A stretch of 64,000 nt of DNA from Planctomycetota bacterium (lineage in GTDB: Bacteria > Planctomycetota > UBA8742 > UBA2392), in NCBI GenBank assembly GCA_020638635.1, contig JACKIE010000004.1, positions 1 through 64,000 on the forward strand, read 5' to 3'. The stretch's first letter is position 1; each line of letters starts with the position of its first letter. Below the pieces are notes generated by a model that was not told the DNA's origin, searched no databases, and saw nothing but the letters and a program-made list of their open reading frames with translations. Of the stretch, positions 16,030-24,350 are shown piece after piece. The position numbers and the translations under genes were made by a program.

Positions 16030-16512
16030 ATGAAAGCTGACGTTTTCTGGGTGATTCCGCAGCGCCTCGCGATCCTACCCAAGCCGCGTTCCGGTGAGTG
16101 GCTGGAAGACGAGATCGCGAGCTATTCAGCGCAGGGTCTGCAGGTGCTGCTCAGCCTGCTGACACCTGACGAAGAGATCGAGCTCGGCCTCACTGAAGAA
16201 GCCCGGCTTGCCGAACAGTACGGGCTGAATTTCCTGCGCTATCCCATTCCGGACCGCGGCGTGCCGAAGTCGGCGACGCACTTCGCTGAAGTCATCATCG
16301 ACCTGGCGGATTCAGGCAAAGCCGTCGGCGTGCACTGCCGCAGTGGCATTGGGCGTTCCGGGCTCGCGTGTGCCGCGATCATGCTGTGTCCGGGACACGC
16401 CCTCGAGCAGGCCTGGCAAGTCATTAGCACAACGCGCCGGGTTCAAGTGCCCGATACAGCTGAGCAGCGCAGGTGGCTGGAACAGAACGTGATGTTGTTC
16501 CAGAGGGTGTAA
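16030..16512 (+). CDS. Cysteine-based protein phosphatase (dual-specificity / tyrosine phosphatase fold)
   Basis: A 160-residue cytoplasmic protein with the complete P-loop H102-C103-R-S-G-I-G-R109-S110 (VHCRSGIGRSGLACA) of Cys-dependent phosphatases. A likely general acid is D75 in YPIPDRGVP, at the expected distance. The length is that of small bacterial or archaeal dual-specificity phosphatases. With Ser/Thr kinases elsewhere in the window a phosphoprotein substrate is plausible; phosphoinositide or RNA 5'-phosphate substrates cannot be excluded. The ATG at 16030 is the first start in the conserved region; GGTGA lies ~5 bases upstream. It converges on the STAS gene. Confidence 0.87.
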   Translation: MKADVFWVIPQRLAILPKPRSGEWLEDEIASYSAQGLQVLLSLLTPDEEIELGLTEEARLAEQYGLNFLRYPIPDRGVPKSATHFAEVIIDLADSGKAVGVHCRSGIGRSGLACAAIMLCPGHALEQAWQVISTTRRVQVPDTAEQRRWLEQNVMLFQRV

Positions 16513-16549
16513 TCTCACGATATCCGCTGCGGAATACCCATGCCACTCG

Positions 16550-17062
16550 TTAGGCCGCGTCGCGGTAGGGCAGGGCCTGGATGCGGATGCTTTCGGGGAA
16601 CTCTTCTTCCTCGATCATCAGGGGCTCCGTCACAGCCTCAAGGCGGATGCTGTCGGGGAATTCTTCCTCGATCACGATCAGCATGCCGTCCAGCTCGTGC
16701 TCGACGAACTCGGCCAGGCTGACCAGCACGGCGTCCAGGCCGTACATGCTGAAGGTGCTGCAGACCTGCTCGCTGGGCTCAACGAGGCGCAGGCGCACGC
16801 CGGTGTCTTTGCACTGCTGCGCGAACTCGATCAGCACGGCCAGCGCGCCGGTGTCCATGAAGCGCACCTTGCTGCAGTCCAGCGCCACCACGCGCTGCCG
16901 GTCCCACAGCAGCTTCCACAGGCTGTCGCGCAGATGCCCGGCGTTGCGCAGGTTCAGGCGGCCCTCGATCTGCGCGAACGGATTGGCGCGCGGCGCGGCC
17001 GTGGTGACCGGCGCGGTCTCGGCCCAGGCCTTGCGGATTCTGTCGGTGAGTCGCTTGAGCAC
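16550..17062 (-). CDS. STAS-domain protein (anti-sigma-factor antagonist-like)
   Basis: A ~170-residue protein. After a basic Ala/Pro segment, residues ~30-130 match a STAS domain: IEGRLNLRNAGHLRDSLWKLL, then VVALDCSKVRFMDTGALAVLIEFAQQ and LRLVEPSEQV. The serine phosphorylated in SpoIIAA-type antagonists is replaced by Thr (DTGAL), which can still be a kinase target. The C-terminal tail has a tandem repeat EEEFPDSIRLEA / EEEFPESIRIQA, not part of the STAS fold. GTG at 17062 is preferred because GGGAGG lies 7 bases upstream; an ATG at 17179 would add 39 residues of unlikely composition. Confidence 0.82.
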   Translation of the reverse strand: MLKRLTDRIRKAWAETAPVTTAAPRANPFAQIEGRLNLRNAGHLRDSLWKLLWDRQRVVALDCSKVRFMDTGALAVLIEFAQQCKDTGVRLRLVEPSEQVCSTFSMYGLDAVLVSLAEFVEHELDGMLIVIEEEFPDSIRLEAVTEPLMIEEEEFPESIRIQALPYRDAA

Positions 17063-17629
17063 GGCGGTGCCTCCCGGGGTGTATCGGCGGGGTTGGCGGA
17101 AGCGCTGAAGTAAATGCCGGTTTATGGATACAGGCGTAAGGCGTTTGGCATGAGGCGTGGGCAACTGCAATGGCTTCAACTCACGCCTTCCGCCTCACGC
17201 CATGACGCCTTGCGTGCCCTTGGAAGCAGTCCGACCGGGCCTTTCGCCGATTCGCAATTGGCGGGATGGCTCTTTGCGTGTTTCTCGCGGAAAGTTTCAG
17301 GAATCGGTAGAAATGACCCTGCCGTGACAGATGGCGAGGTATAGTTCAGGAGTTGACAACCAAAGATTTTGCCGGCCCGAGTATGCTGGTTTCCTTTAAG
17401 GGGGGGAACCCGGTTTCGGGACGGTTCGCGCAGGCGGGCGGGATCGGGACTTTCGTTTTTAAGGGGGACGGAAGTTATCTCTGTTCGCCTGCGCCTCGAA
17501 ATCCCTTCCGGGCCGGCTCATTGAGCCGGCCCGGTGCATTTAACCCGGTACATGCCCCGGCCGCCGGTTGTGGCTCAGGGCACGGCTGCTATATTTCACG
17601 CTGTGTTTTGAGGAAACCCGAAGGAGTCT
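17063..17629 (+). other. Long leader region upstream of infC
   Basis: 567 bases without a convincing gene. TTGACA is present at 17353-17358 but TATGCT follows at a 23-base gap, too long for a standard promoter. Two CTTTAAGGGGG-like direct repeats occur at about 17394 and 17458. A strong 13-bp hairpin lies at 17508-17534. A long regulated leader is usual for infC operons. The 105-codon open frame from 17353 has atypical composition and runs into infC, so it is left out. Confidence 0.5.
17508..17534 (+). terminator. Perfect 13-bp hairpin in the infC leader (possible attenuator)
   Basis: CCGGGCCGGCTCA and TGAGCCGGCCCGG pair perfectly around one base. The following bases (TGCATTTAACCC) contain no real T tract, so it is either a weak terminator/attenuator or a structural leader element. 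Confidence 0.5.
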
Positions 17630-18319
17630 ATGAAGTCGAAGCGTCGTCCGCCGCCCGCACCGGCTGCTAAAGGAAGTGCCGATCACCGCATCAACCGCCG
17701 CATCCGCATCCCGCGCGTGCAGCTGATTGACCATGAAGGCGTCAACCACGGCGAAATCGATACCGATGCCGCCCTGCGCATGGCCGAAGAGGCCGGGCTG
17801 GACCTCGTTGAGGTTTCGCCCACGGCGCGTCCGCCCGTATGCAAGATCATGAACTACGGGCAGTACAAGTACACACTCAAGAAGAAGCAGAAGGGCAGCA
17901 AGGCACACCAGGCCAAGGTGAAGGGTGTGCGACTGCACCCCAACACCGCCGAGCACGATTTGCAGGTTGCCCTCAAGAAGTCGAAGATGTTCATCGACAA
18001 GGGCGACAAGGTGCTGATCCAGGTCTGGTTCAAGGGGCGTGAAATGGCCCACGCCGAGCGCGGCGAAGAGCTGCTGAAGCGCTTCATCGAGGAGTTGAAG
18101 GACCACAGCAAGGTCGAGTCGCCGATCCGCCGCGAAGGCAAGCGCATGCACCTGCTGCTGACGCCCCTGACGCCCGAAGAACGCAACGCCCGCAAGAAGC
18201 AGGCCGAGGCCGCCAAGGAAAAAGCCGCAGCCGAGGCCATCGCCAAGGCCAAGGCCGCGCGCGAACAGGCCGCCAAGGCCCAGACGCAACCTCAGCCCGA
18301 GAAAGCCGGCAGTAATTGA
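17630..18319 (+). CDS. infC: Translation initiation factor IF-3
   Basis: A 229-residue IF-3. The N-domain starts at INRRIRIPRVQLIDHEGVNHG and includes LDLVEVSPTARPPVCKIMNYGQYKY; the C-domain has KGVRLHPNTAEHDLQVALKKSKMFIDKGDKVLIQVWFKGREM, all canonical. Past ~residue 185 a 45-residue Ala/Lys-rich tail is added, which ordinary IF-3 lacks. IF-3 binds the 30S subunit and checks initiator codon pairing. AAGGAG lies 3 bases from the ATG, a short spacing, and the start is ATG, not the AUU known from enteric infC. The stop TGA overlaps the left arm of a GATTTTGGATT inverted repeat. It heads the infC-rpmI-rplT operon. Confidence 0.96.
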   Translation: MKSKRRPPPAPAAKGSADHRINRRIRIPRVQLIDHEGVNHGEIDTDAALRMAEEAGLDLVEVSPTARPPVCKIMNYGQYKYTLKKKQKGSKAHQAKVKGVRLHPNTAEHDLQVALKKSKMFIDKGDKVLIQVWFKGREMAHAERGEELLKRFIEELKDHSKVESPIRREGKRMHLLLTPLTPEERNARKKQAEAAKEKAAAEAIAKAKAAREQAAKAQTQPQPEKAGSN

Positions 18320-18474
18320 TTTTGGATTTACGATTTTGGATTTTGGATTGAACTGCCGCCCCCGGGCGGCAGTTCTCGTTTCCTGCCGGTCACCGCTGCT
18401 GGCGGGCGCGGCATGCACTCGGACTCCGATGCCCGGCCGCTCAATTCAAAATCCACAATCTAAAATCCAAATTC
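18318..18474. repeat. Gene-less copy of the GATTTTGGATT inverted-repeat cassette
   Basis: Arms at 18318-18350 and 18441-18474 match those flanking the four-helix-bundle gene at 612-1048. The interior holds no gene, only a perfect hairpin AACTGCCGCC-CCCG-GGCGGCAGTT at 18351-18374. The left arm supplies the last bases of the infC stop codon (TGA-TTTTGG). Confidence 0.7.
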
Positions 18475-18475
18475 C

Positions 18476-18513
18476 TCCCGGGCTTGCCCCTTCACAGGGG
18501 GCCGGGCCTTTGC
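18476..18513 (+). promoter_or_regulatory. GC hairpin in the rpmI leader
   Basis: CCCG-GGCTT-GCCCC, a 7-base loop, then GGGGC-CGGG, followed by CCTTTGCTATT. It could be an attenuator between infC and rpmI; L20-responsive leaders are known in this operon in other bacteria, but the specific structure cannot be confirmed here. Confidence 0.4.
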
Positions 18514-18600
18514 TATTCATTGCGCCCCCTAGCGGGGGAACTACGGGTTGCCCTTCCGGTTACAAGTCGGCGTACGCCGCCCGGCCGGGTGCCAGGCCTG

Positions 18601-18626
18601 TCCGCCATAGCCTTGGCGGAGGCGGG
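18601..18626 (+). repeat. 26-bp covarying hairpin repeat, copy 3, at the rpmI ribosome site
   Basis: Arms TCCGCC / GGCGGG around ATAGCCTTGGCGGA. The right arm continues into GGCGGGGAG, which is the Shine-Dalgarno sequence of rpmI (start at 18637), so folding of the repeat would hide the ribosome site. Confidence 0.7.
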
Positions 18627-18636
18627 GAGACAAGCC

Positions 18637-18876
18637 ATGCCGAAGATGAAGACCCACAAGGGAGCGTCCAAGCGCTTCAAGGTCACCAAGAAGGGCAAGA
18701 TCAAGCACTACAACGCGGGTCGCTCGCACCTGATGAGCGTCAAGAGCCCGAAGCGCCGCCGCAACAAGCGCCACGCGCACGTGCTCTCGAACACCCACGC
18801 GCGCAACGTGGCCAAGTTGATGGGCGTGCGCCGCGTGCCGCCGCCGCCGACGGCCCCGCAGTCCAAGGCTGAATAA
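18637..18876 (+). CDS. rpmI: Ribosomal protein bL35
   Basis: A 79-residue bL35 with the canonical MPKMKTHKGASKRFKVT and GKIKHYNAGRSHL and the basic KSPKRRRNKRHA. A short Pro-rich tail (VRRVPPPPTAPQ) extends it beyond the usual ~65 residues. GGGGAG lies ~8 bases before the ATG and overlaps the right arm of a hairpin repeat. Longer in-frame extensions upstream to 18484 are translated repeat sequence and are rejected. The gene lies between infC and rplT. Confidence 0.96.
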   Translation: MPKMKTHKGASKRFKVTKKGKIKHYNAGRSHLMSVKSPKRRRNKRHAHVLSNTHARNVAKLMGVRRVPPPPTAPQSKAE

Positions 18877-18947
18877 CGAACCGGGACAACCGCACCGGCA
18901 CAAGTTGAGGCTTTCCTCACCCGGGCGGAAACCCAAGGAGAACAGAC

Positions 18948-19298
18948 ATGCCGCATTCCGTTTCCCGCACCACGCGCAAGCGCCGTCACAAGAAGATCCG
19001 CAAGCTGGCCAGCGGTTACTGGGGCCGCCGCAAGAACTACCGGCAGGCCCGCGTGGCCGTTGAGCGCGCCTGGCGTTACGCCTGGTTCCACCGCGCGCTG
19101 CGCAAGCGCGACTTCCGCCGCCTGTGGATCACGCGCCTCAGCGCCGCAGCCCGCGCCAACGGCGTCACCTACAGCAACCTGATCAACCTGCTCAAGAAGG
19201 GCGGCATCGAGCTGAACCGCAAGAGCCTCAGCGAGCTCGCGATCCGCGACCCGCAGGCCTTCAGCAAGGTAGTACAGGCCGCCAAGGGCGCCAAGTAA
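18948..19298 (+). CDS. rplT: Ribosomal protein bL20
   Basis: A 116-residue bL20 of standard length: RTTRKRRHKKIRKLASGYWGRRKNYRQAR, YAWFHRALRKRDFRRLWITRLSAAARANG, YSNLINLLKKGGIELNRKSLSELA. It binds 23S rRNA early in 50S assembly and in several bacteria also represses its own operon. AAGGAG is 8 bases upstream of the ATG. Transcription ends at the hairpin 19310-19335. Confidence 0.97.
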   Translation: MPHSVSRTTRKRRHKKIRKLASGYWGRRKNYRQARVAVERAWRYAWFHRALRKRDFRRLWITRLSAAARANGVTYSNLINLLKKGGIELNRKSLSELAIRDPQAFSKVVQAAKGAK

Positions 19299-19309
19299 GC
19301 AAAGACAGG

Positions 19310-19345
19310 GAGCCCCGACCGCAAGGTCGGGGCTCTTCATATTTA
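19310..19345 (+). terminator. Terminator of the infC-rpmI-rplT operon
   Basis: An 11-bp stem GAGCCCCGACC / GGTCGGGGCTC with a GCAA tetraloop, followed by TTCATATTT. Confidence 0.8.
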
Positions 19346-19859
19346 ACGCGAAGAAGCGAGGGGGGCGAAGGCCGCGAAGAACTGAACCTGCACTGTAGGC
19401 CCTTCGCGCCGCCGAGCCTTCGTGTGGATCAGTTGTCAGGATGAACAGGAATGAAAAGGAAACGGGTTCGCGGTGGCCCGGGCCACCAGGAACCCGTGTC
19501 CTGTTCCATCATGATAGTGGCAGTTCTTGGTTCCTTCGTTTCTTCGCGTTGAAAAGCAGTTCAACACGGAGGAGCGAAGGGCTGAGCGTGCAGCGACCGC
19601 TTCCAAGTGTAGCCACCGCCTTCGCGAACTTCGCCCCCATCGCTGCTTCGCGTGGCTTCTTGTCAGGAAGTACAGGTTTGAAAAGGACGCGGGCTGTTGC
19701 TGGCACGTTCTACCAACAACCCGCGTCCACTTGATTCCTGTTCACCCTGACCCAAAGCAGTTCCTCCGTGTTTCGTCTCCAGCAGGCCAGGGCATGCCGG
19801 CGCGTTACCCGTACAGTTTTGCCTGACCCCCGTTTGTCTCGTGCCGCGCCGCCGCTATC
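19336..19859. repeat. Repeat-filled intergenic region, ~90-bp palindrome copies A2 and A3
   Basis: No gene is seen. 19343-19430 holds an inverted pair of GCGAAGAAGCGA / CCTTCGCGCC repeats. Copy A2 (19434 to about 19514) begins TGTCAGGATGAACAGGA but lacks its right end. 19525-19600 contains CTTCGTTTCTTCGCGTT opposite CGGAGGAGCGAAGG. Copy A3 spans 19661-19751 with both ends but a diverged centre. The pattern suggests repeated insertion and decay of the same palindromes. Confidence 0.75.
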
Positions 19860-22800
19860 ATGCAGGCTTCCCCGGCAGGACCCCAGAATCGTCCGCCCGT
19901 GACCGAGAACAACGAGAACCAGGCACCAGCCAAGTCCGCGCTGCCGTCACCTCCCTGGCTGCCGTGGGCCTTTGCCGCCGCCATCATCGTCCTTTCCTGC
20001 ATCGCCTACTGGGGCGGCCTCGGCAACGGCTTCACCAACTGGGACGACAACTGGCTGATCACCGACAACCGCTTCGTACACGGCCTCAGCTGGCACAACC
20101 TGCAGGCCATGTTCAACCCCATGGCCCCGCGCGAAGAACTGGGCAACGAGTACCTGCCCCTGCGCGACCTCAGCTATGCAGTCAATTACGCCCTCGACGG
20201 CCTCAACCCCCGCGGCTACCACGCCACCAACCTGCTCTTTCACATCTTCAACTCGCTGCTGGTGATGCTGCTGGCCGTACGCCTCACGGGCCGGCGCTGG
20301 GTCGGCGGTGTGGCCGGCGTGCTGTTCGCCGTGCACCCCGTGCACGTCGAGGCCGTGAGCTGGCTGTCCTCACGCAAGGACCTGCTGTCAACCTTCTTCA
20401 TGCTGCTGTCTGCCAACTTCTACCTGGCCGCGCGGCGCTCGCGTTCCGGCCTGATGCCCAGCGAAAGCTTCGTGCAGCGCGTGCGCCACAGCACGCGCCT
20501 GGGCTGGATGCTGAGCCTGCTGTTCTTCATCTGCGCGCTGCTTTCCAAGATGACCGCCGTGGTGCTGCCCGCCCTGCTGCTGCTGGTTGAGCTTTTCCGC
20601 CGCCGCGAGCTGCATGCCCTGCCGCGCGCCCGGCGCGCGCTGACCCAGGCGCCCTTCTGGGGCGTGGCGGCGCTGTTCACGGCGCTGGCCTCGCACATCG
20701 GCAGCGGCCTGATGCGCGAGCCCTACGGCGACGGGCGCTGGCAGTCGCTGCTGACCGCGACTTCCGCCATCACGCGCGACTTCCAGGTGCTGCTGTTCGG
20801 CTGGCCCATGCACGCGGCCGTGGACTTGCCTGTCCAGACCGGCTTCAGCCTGCCGGTGGTGACGGGTCTGTTGCTGCTGCTGGCGCTGCTGGCGCTGGGG
20901 GTGGCGGGCTGGCGCAGCTCGCGGGCGGGCTGGGATTCGCGCCCGTCCATGCTGCTGGGCGTCGCGGGCTTCGGCGCGCTGTGGTTCCTGGTCGCGCTGA
21001 GCCCGGTGAGCAACTTCCTGGTGCAGATCGGCACCGTGTTCGCCGAACGCTACCTCTATATACCCAGCATCGGCTTCTGCATCGCCGTGGCGGCCCTGGG
21101 CGTGCTGGGCGCAGAGCTGATGCGCAAGCGTGACAACCTGCGCGTGCTGGCCCCGGCCCTGGGCGTACTGGGTCTCGCGGTTGCAGGCCTCGGTGTGTGG
21201 GGCACCATGCAGGCCACGCGCCCCTGGGTGGGCAGCGTCAGCCTATGGACGCACGCCCTTGAGCACGACCCGGGCAACCACGTGGCGCACTTCAACCTGG
21301 GGCGCGAGTTCGAAGAGCTCGCGCTGCTTGAGGCCGACGAGAAGCAACGCGACGAACTGCTGCAGCGCGGTTATGAGCAGTACCAGCTCGCGCTCGACAA
21401 CCCGGCGCGCACGTACCGATACGACCCCGCGCGCCTGTACGCCGCCATGGCGCTCAACCTGGTGCACCGCAAACAGCCCGAGAAAGCGCTGCCGCTGCTG
21501 GAGCAGGCCAACAAGCACATCGAGCAGCCCTGGCGCGACCAGCGCGCCCGCAACGACATCGAGGCGCTGATCGCCAACCCGCGCGGCCTGGCGCTGTCGG
21601 CGCTCGGCCGCCACGAAGAGGCGGTGGCTGCCTTCGAGGAAGCGCTCAGCAAGTCGGAGCGCTACGCCGGCGCGCACATCAACTTGGCCTCCGAGCTGAC
21701 ACGCAAGGCTCTGGCCGGCGACGCGATCGATGAAGCGCTGCTGAACAAGGCCCGCAGCCACCTGGCCGACTATGAGCGCAAACGCGGCCGCGATGCGCTG
21801 CTGGTCGAGGCTCGCGCGCGCCTGCTGCTGGCCGAGTTCGACAAACGCCTGGAGCTGTCCGGCCAGGGCGGCGGCAAAGAGACACCGGCGGAACTGCAGC
21901 CGCTGCTTGACGAGTCGAGGAAGCTGTTCGCCGAGCTGATCGAGTTGCGCGACACCGGCGCCATGCCGCCCGCGGCCATGGCCGCCGCGCTGGTCGAGGC
22001 CGCCGACGCCTTCGGACGCGGGCGCGCCGGCGACCCCACGGCCGAGAAGTACCTGCGCCGCGCGCTCAATCTCAGCCCGGACTACCTGGGCCTGCGCTTC
22101 CTGCTGGCGCAGTTCCTGTTCGAGAAAGCCGACCTGCGGCCTGAAAACTCCGCACCCATGCGCGCGGAGGCCACGCGACTGCTCAGCGAGGAGTTGAACC
22201 GCCATCCGGGCTACAAGCCGGCGCTGGTGTTGAAGGCGGCCGGCCTGCGCCAGAACGCCGTGAACGAAGCCGAGAAGCTGATCGCCAACTGGCGCGCCGA
22301 GTACACGGCGATCAAGAAAGACAACGACCCCACTTGGGAAGGACTGATAACCACACTGCACGGCCGCGACGAATTCAGGAAGCAGCTGCGCGTGGTGGTG
22401 GCCCTGATGCGCGAAGCGCTCGAACTCGACCCCGAAAACGAGCAGGGTCACGCCCTGCTGGAGGGCTCGGGCATCCAGATCGCGCGCGGCATGTGGTGGA
22501 CGGGCGACGACCAGCTGCGCGTGGACGCCGAGGACCTGCTGCGCACGGCGTTTAACGCGCGCCCCGTAGACGGCGTGGTGGCCGCCAACCTCACGGCGTT
22601 CTACACGGACCTCGCCGAGCAGATTTTCGCGCGGCCCCCGCGCGGCAAGACGGAGGAAGAGCAGCGAAAGCAAGAGGAGGAGCGCCGCAAGGACCTCGAG
22701 CACCTGCTGACCAACATGCTGACGCTCTCCGAGCGCGCGCGGAAGATTTTATCGAACAAGCTGTTCAAGGTAGGGCGCGAGGTCGAGTCCGGCGCCAAGC

Positions 22801-24350
22801 AGCTGAGAGACGAAAAGGGCGAGCCGCTGAAGCTGTCGGATCCCGCCCGGCGCCTCGCCGCCAGCGAGTTCGTGCGCCCGGCCACGATCCTGAATCCCGA
22901 GAACGTCGAGGCCCTGGACTGGCTCAAAAAGTACTACGAAGAGGAAGGAAACTTTGAAGACGCGCTCAAGGCTTTCGAGAAACTGATCGAGGCGCTGAAA
23001 GACCGGCCGGAGCTGATGCACGGCGTGTACCTGTCGCTGGCGCAACTGCAGCTGGATTTCGGGCAGCAGCTTCTGACCGCGTACAAGAGCAAGCTTAAAC
23101 TTGAGCAGCACCAGCAGGCAATCGAGCTGCGCCAGAAGGCGATCCAGGCCTACCTGGACGCGCTGGAAACGACGGGAGTCCTGATCGACAACCCGGAGAA
23201 CCCGGAGAAGCTGAACCTGCCGATCCGCATGCGCGGTATGGCGGCGCAGCGCCTGGCCTACCTGGTGATCAACGACGCGGAGAAGTACTACAGCGTGGCG
23301 CTGGAGGCCTACGCGCTGGCACCGCTGGATTTCCAGCTGGAGATCGCCGAAGTCAGCGAGAAGCGCGCGTGGTTCGAGAAGGACCCCGATGCACGCAAAC
23401 GCCAGCTCGAGCAGGTCCGGGCCGACAAACTCAGGGCTGACCCCAACGCCGACGTCAGCAGCTTGAACCAGCAGATCATCGAGCTCGACCGCCGCATCAC
23501 GCGCCGCAACGCGGAAGACCTGCTGCGTCAGGGTAAGCTGGAGCAGGCCCTGCGCAGCCTCGATGAAGCCTTCAAAGCGCCCACGCCCGCACTGTTCGCC
23601 GTGCGCGGCGAGATCTACCAGGCCATGGCAGCGCAGCAGAGCGATCCGGATGAGCGCGACGCCCTCGTGGTGAAATCCGCGCGTGACTATGTGCGCGCCT
23701 TGACCGACCCGGAAGCGCTCGTGAAGGGCGCTGACCTGTACTGGAGCGACGAAGCGATGCGCTTTGAGGAAGACTACGTTGTTCGCGCGCGCCTGGCGTA
23801 TGCCAAAGCCGAGGAAGTGATAAGCCTGGCGCTGGATACCATCGACGAGGGCACCACGCAGTACACGCGCTACGATACGCTGCTTGGGCACACACGCGCA
23901 AAACTGAAGGAGATGCGGGGCATGGGCGCCGACTACATGCGCATGGCGCGCGACGCCCGCGAACGCGGCAAGCTGGCGGGTGCCTTGGCGCTGGCCCGCA
24001 GCGCGCTGGAGTACCTGGGCGACCACGCGCCGGCATGGCAGCTAACCGGCTGGATCCTGACCGACATGGCCAAAGCCGAACCCGAGAAGGCGAGCGACTA
24101 CGCCGGGCAGGCGCGCGACGCGTTTCTTTCGGCGTTGCGTATGCCGCGTCTCTTGACGAGTCAACGGTTGTGGCTGATGTGCGACCTGGCTGCGCTGCTG
24201 CTGGACCAGCAGCACGACCGCCAGGTGGCGCTCGAATGGGCCACCCGCGCACGCGCGCTGCTGGAGGGAGACGAGGCGGCGGCGCTGCCCGCTGACAGCC
24301 GTGCTCTTTACGAGTCAAGACTGAACGAACTCGAAGCGCGGCTGAAGTGA
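19860..24350 (+). CDS. Giant membrane protein: GT-C/TMTC-like N-terminus plus ~1000-residue TPR region
   Basis: 1496 residues. Residues ~40-460 are a polytopic membrane domain with WAFAAAIIVLSCIAYWGG, the GFTNWDDNWLITDN loop, LRDLSYAVNYALDGLNPRGYHATNLLFH and VLFAVHPVHVEAVSWLSSRKDLL. This matches the family of bacterial TPR proteins related to TMTC / GT-C O-mannosyltransferases, whose DD/DE loop motif is catalytic in true transferases. From ~465 to the end are TPR-like helical hairpins (YAAMALNLVHRKQPEKALPLLEQA, ALSALGRHEEAVAAFEEAL and others) with long charged helices. Transferase activity is inference. ATG 19860 has no ribosome site; GTG 19899 is an alternative. The gene stands alone. Confidence 0.75.
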   Translation: MQASPAGPQNRPPVTENNENQAPAKSALPSPPWLPWAFAAAIIVLSCIAYWGGLGNGFTNWDDNWLITDNRFVHGLSWHNLQAMFNPMAPREELGNEYLPLRDLSYAVNYALDGLNPRGYHATNLLFHIFNSLLVMLLAVRLTGRRWVGGVAGVLFAVHPVHVEAVSWLSSRKDLLSTFFMLLSANFYLAARRSRSGLMPSESFVQRVRHSTRLGWMLSLLFFICALLSKMTAVVLPALLLLVELFRRRELHALPRARRALTQAPFWGVAALFTALASHIGSGLMREPYGDGRWQSLLTATSAITRDFQVLLFGWPMHAAVDLPVQTGFSLPVVTGLLLLLALLALGVAGWRSSRAGWDSRPSMLLGVAGFGALWFLVALSPVSNFLVQIGTVFAERYLYIPSIGFCIAVAALGVLGAELMRKRDNLRVLAPALGVLGLAVAGLGVWGTMQATRPWVGSVSLWTHALEHDPGNHVAHFNLGREFEELALLEADEKQRDELLQRGYEQYQLALDNPARTYRYDPARLYAAMALNLVHRKQPEKALPLLEQANKHIEQPWRDQRARNDIEALIANPRGLALSALGRHEEAVAAFEEALSKSERYAGAHINLASELTRKALAGDAIDEALLNKARSHLADYERKRGRDALLVEARARLLLAEFDKRLELSGQGGGKETPAELQPLLDESRKLFAELIELRDTGAMPPAAMAAALVEAADAFGRGRAGDPTAEKYLRRALNLSPDYLGLRFLLAQFLFEKADLRPENSAPMRAEATRLLSEELNRHPGYKPALVLKAAGLRQNAVNEAEKLIANWRAEYTAIKKDNDPTWEGLITTLHGRDEFRKQLRVVVALMREALELDPENEQGHALLEGSGIQIARGMWWTGDDQLRVDAEDLLRTAFNARPVDGVVAANLTAFYTDLAEQIFARPPRGKTEEEQRKQEEERRKDLEHLLTNMLTLSERARKILSNKLFKVGREVESGAKQLRDEKGEPLKLSDPARRLAASEFVRPATILNPENVEALDWLKKYYEEEGNFEDALKAFEKLIEALKDRPELMHGVYLSLAQLQLDFGQQLLTAYKSKLKLEQHQQAIELRQKAIQAYLDALETTGVLIDNPENPEKLNLPIRMRGMAAQRLAYLVINDAEKYYSVALEAYALAPLDFQLEIAEVSEKRAWFEKDPDARKRQLEQVRADKLRADPNADVSSLNQQIIELDRRITRRNAEDLLRQGKLEQALRSLDEAFKAPTPALFAVRGEIYQAMAAQQSDPDERDALVVKSARDYVRALTDPEALVKGADLYWSDEAMRFEEDYVVRARLAYAKAEEVISLALDTIDEGTTQYTRYDTLLGHTRAKLKEMRGMGADYMRMARDARERGKLAGALALARSALEYLGDHAPAWQLTGWILTDMAKAEPEKASDYAGQARDAFLSALRMPRLLTSQRLWLMCDLAALLLDQQHDRQVALEWATRARALLEGDEAAALPADSRALYESRLNELEARLK

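Noticed and set aside
17353..17670. 105-codon open frame upstream of and overlapping infC
   Set aside because: It overlaps the infC start in another frame, covers leader hairpins and has atypical residue use; no protein family fits.
18484..18636. N-terminal extension of rpmI
   Set aside because: It is translated leader and repeat sequence; bL35 starts at MPKMKTHKG with a ribosome site directly upstream.
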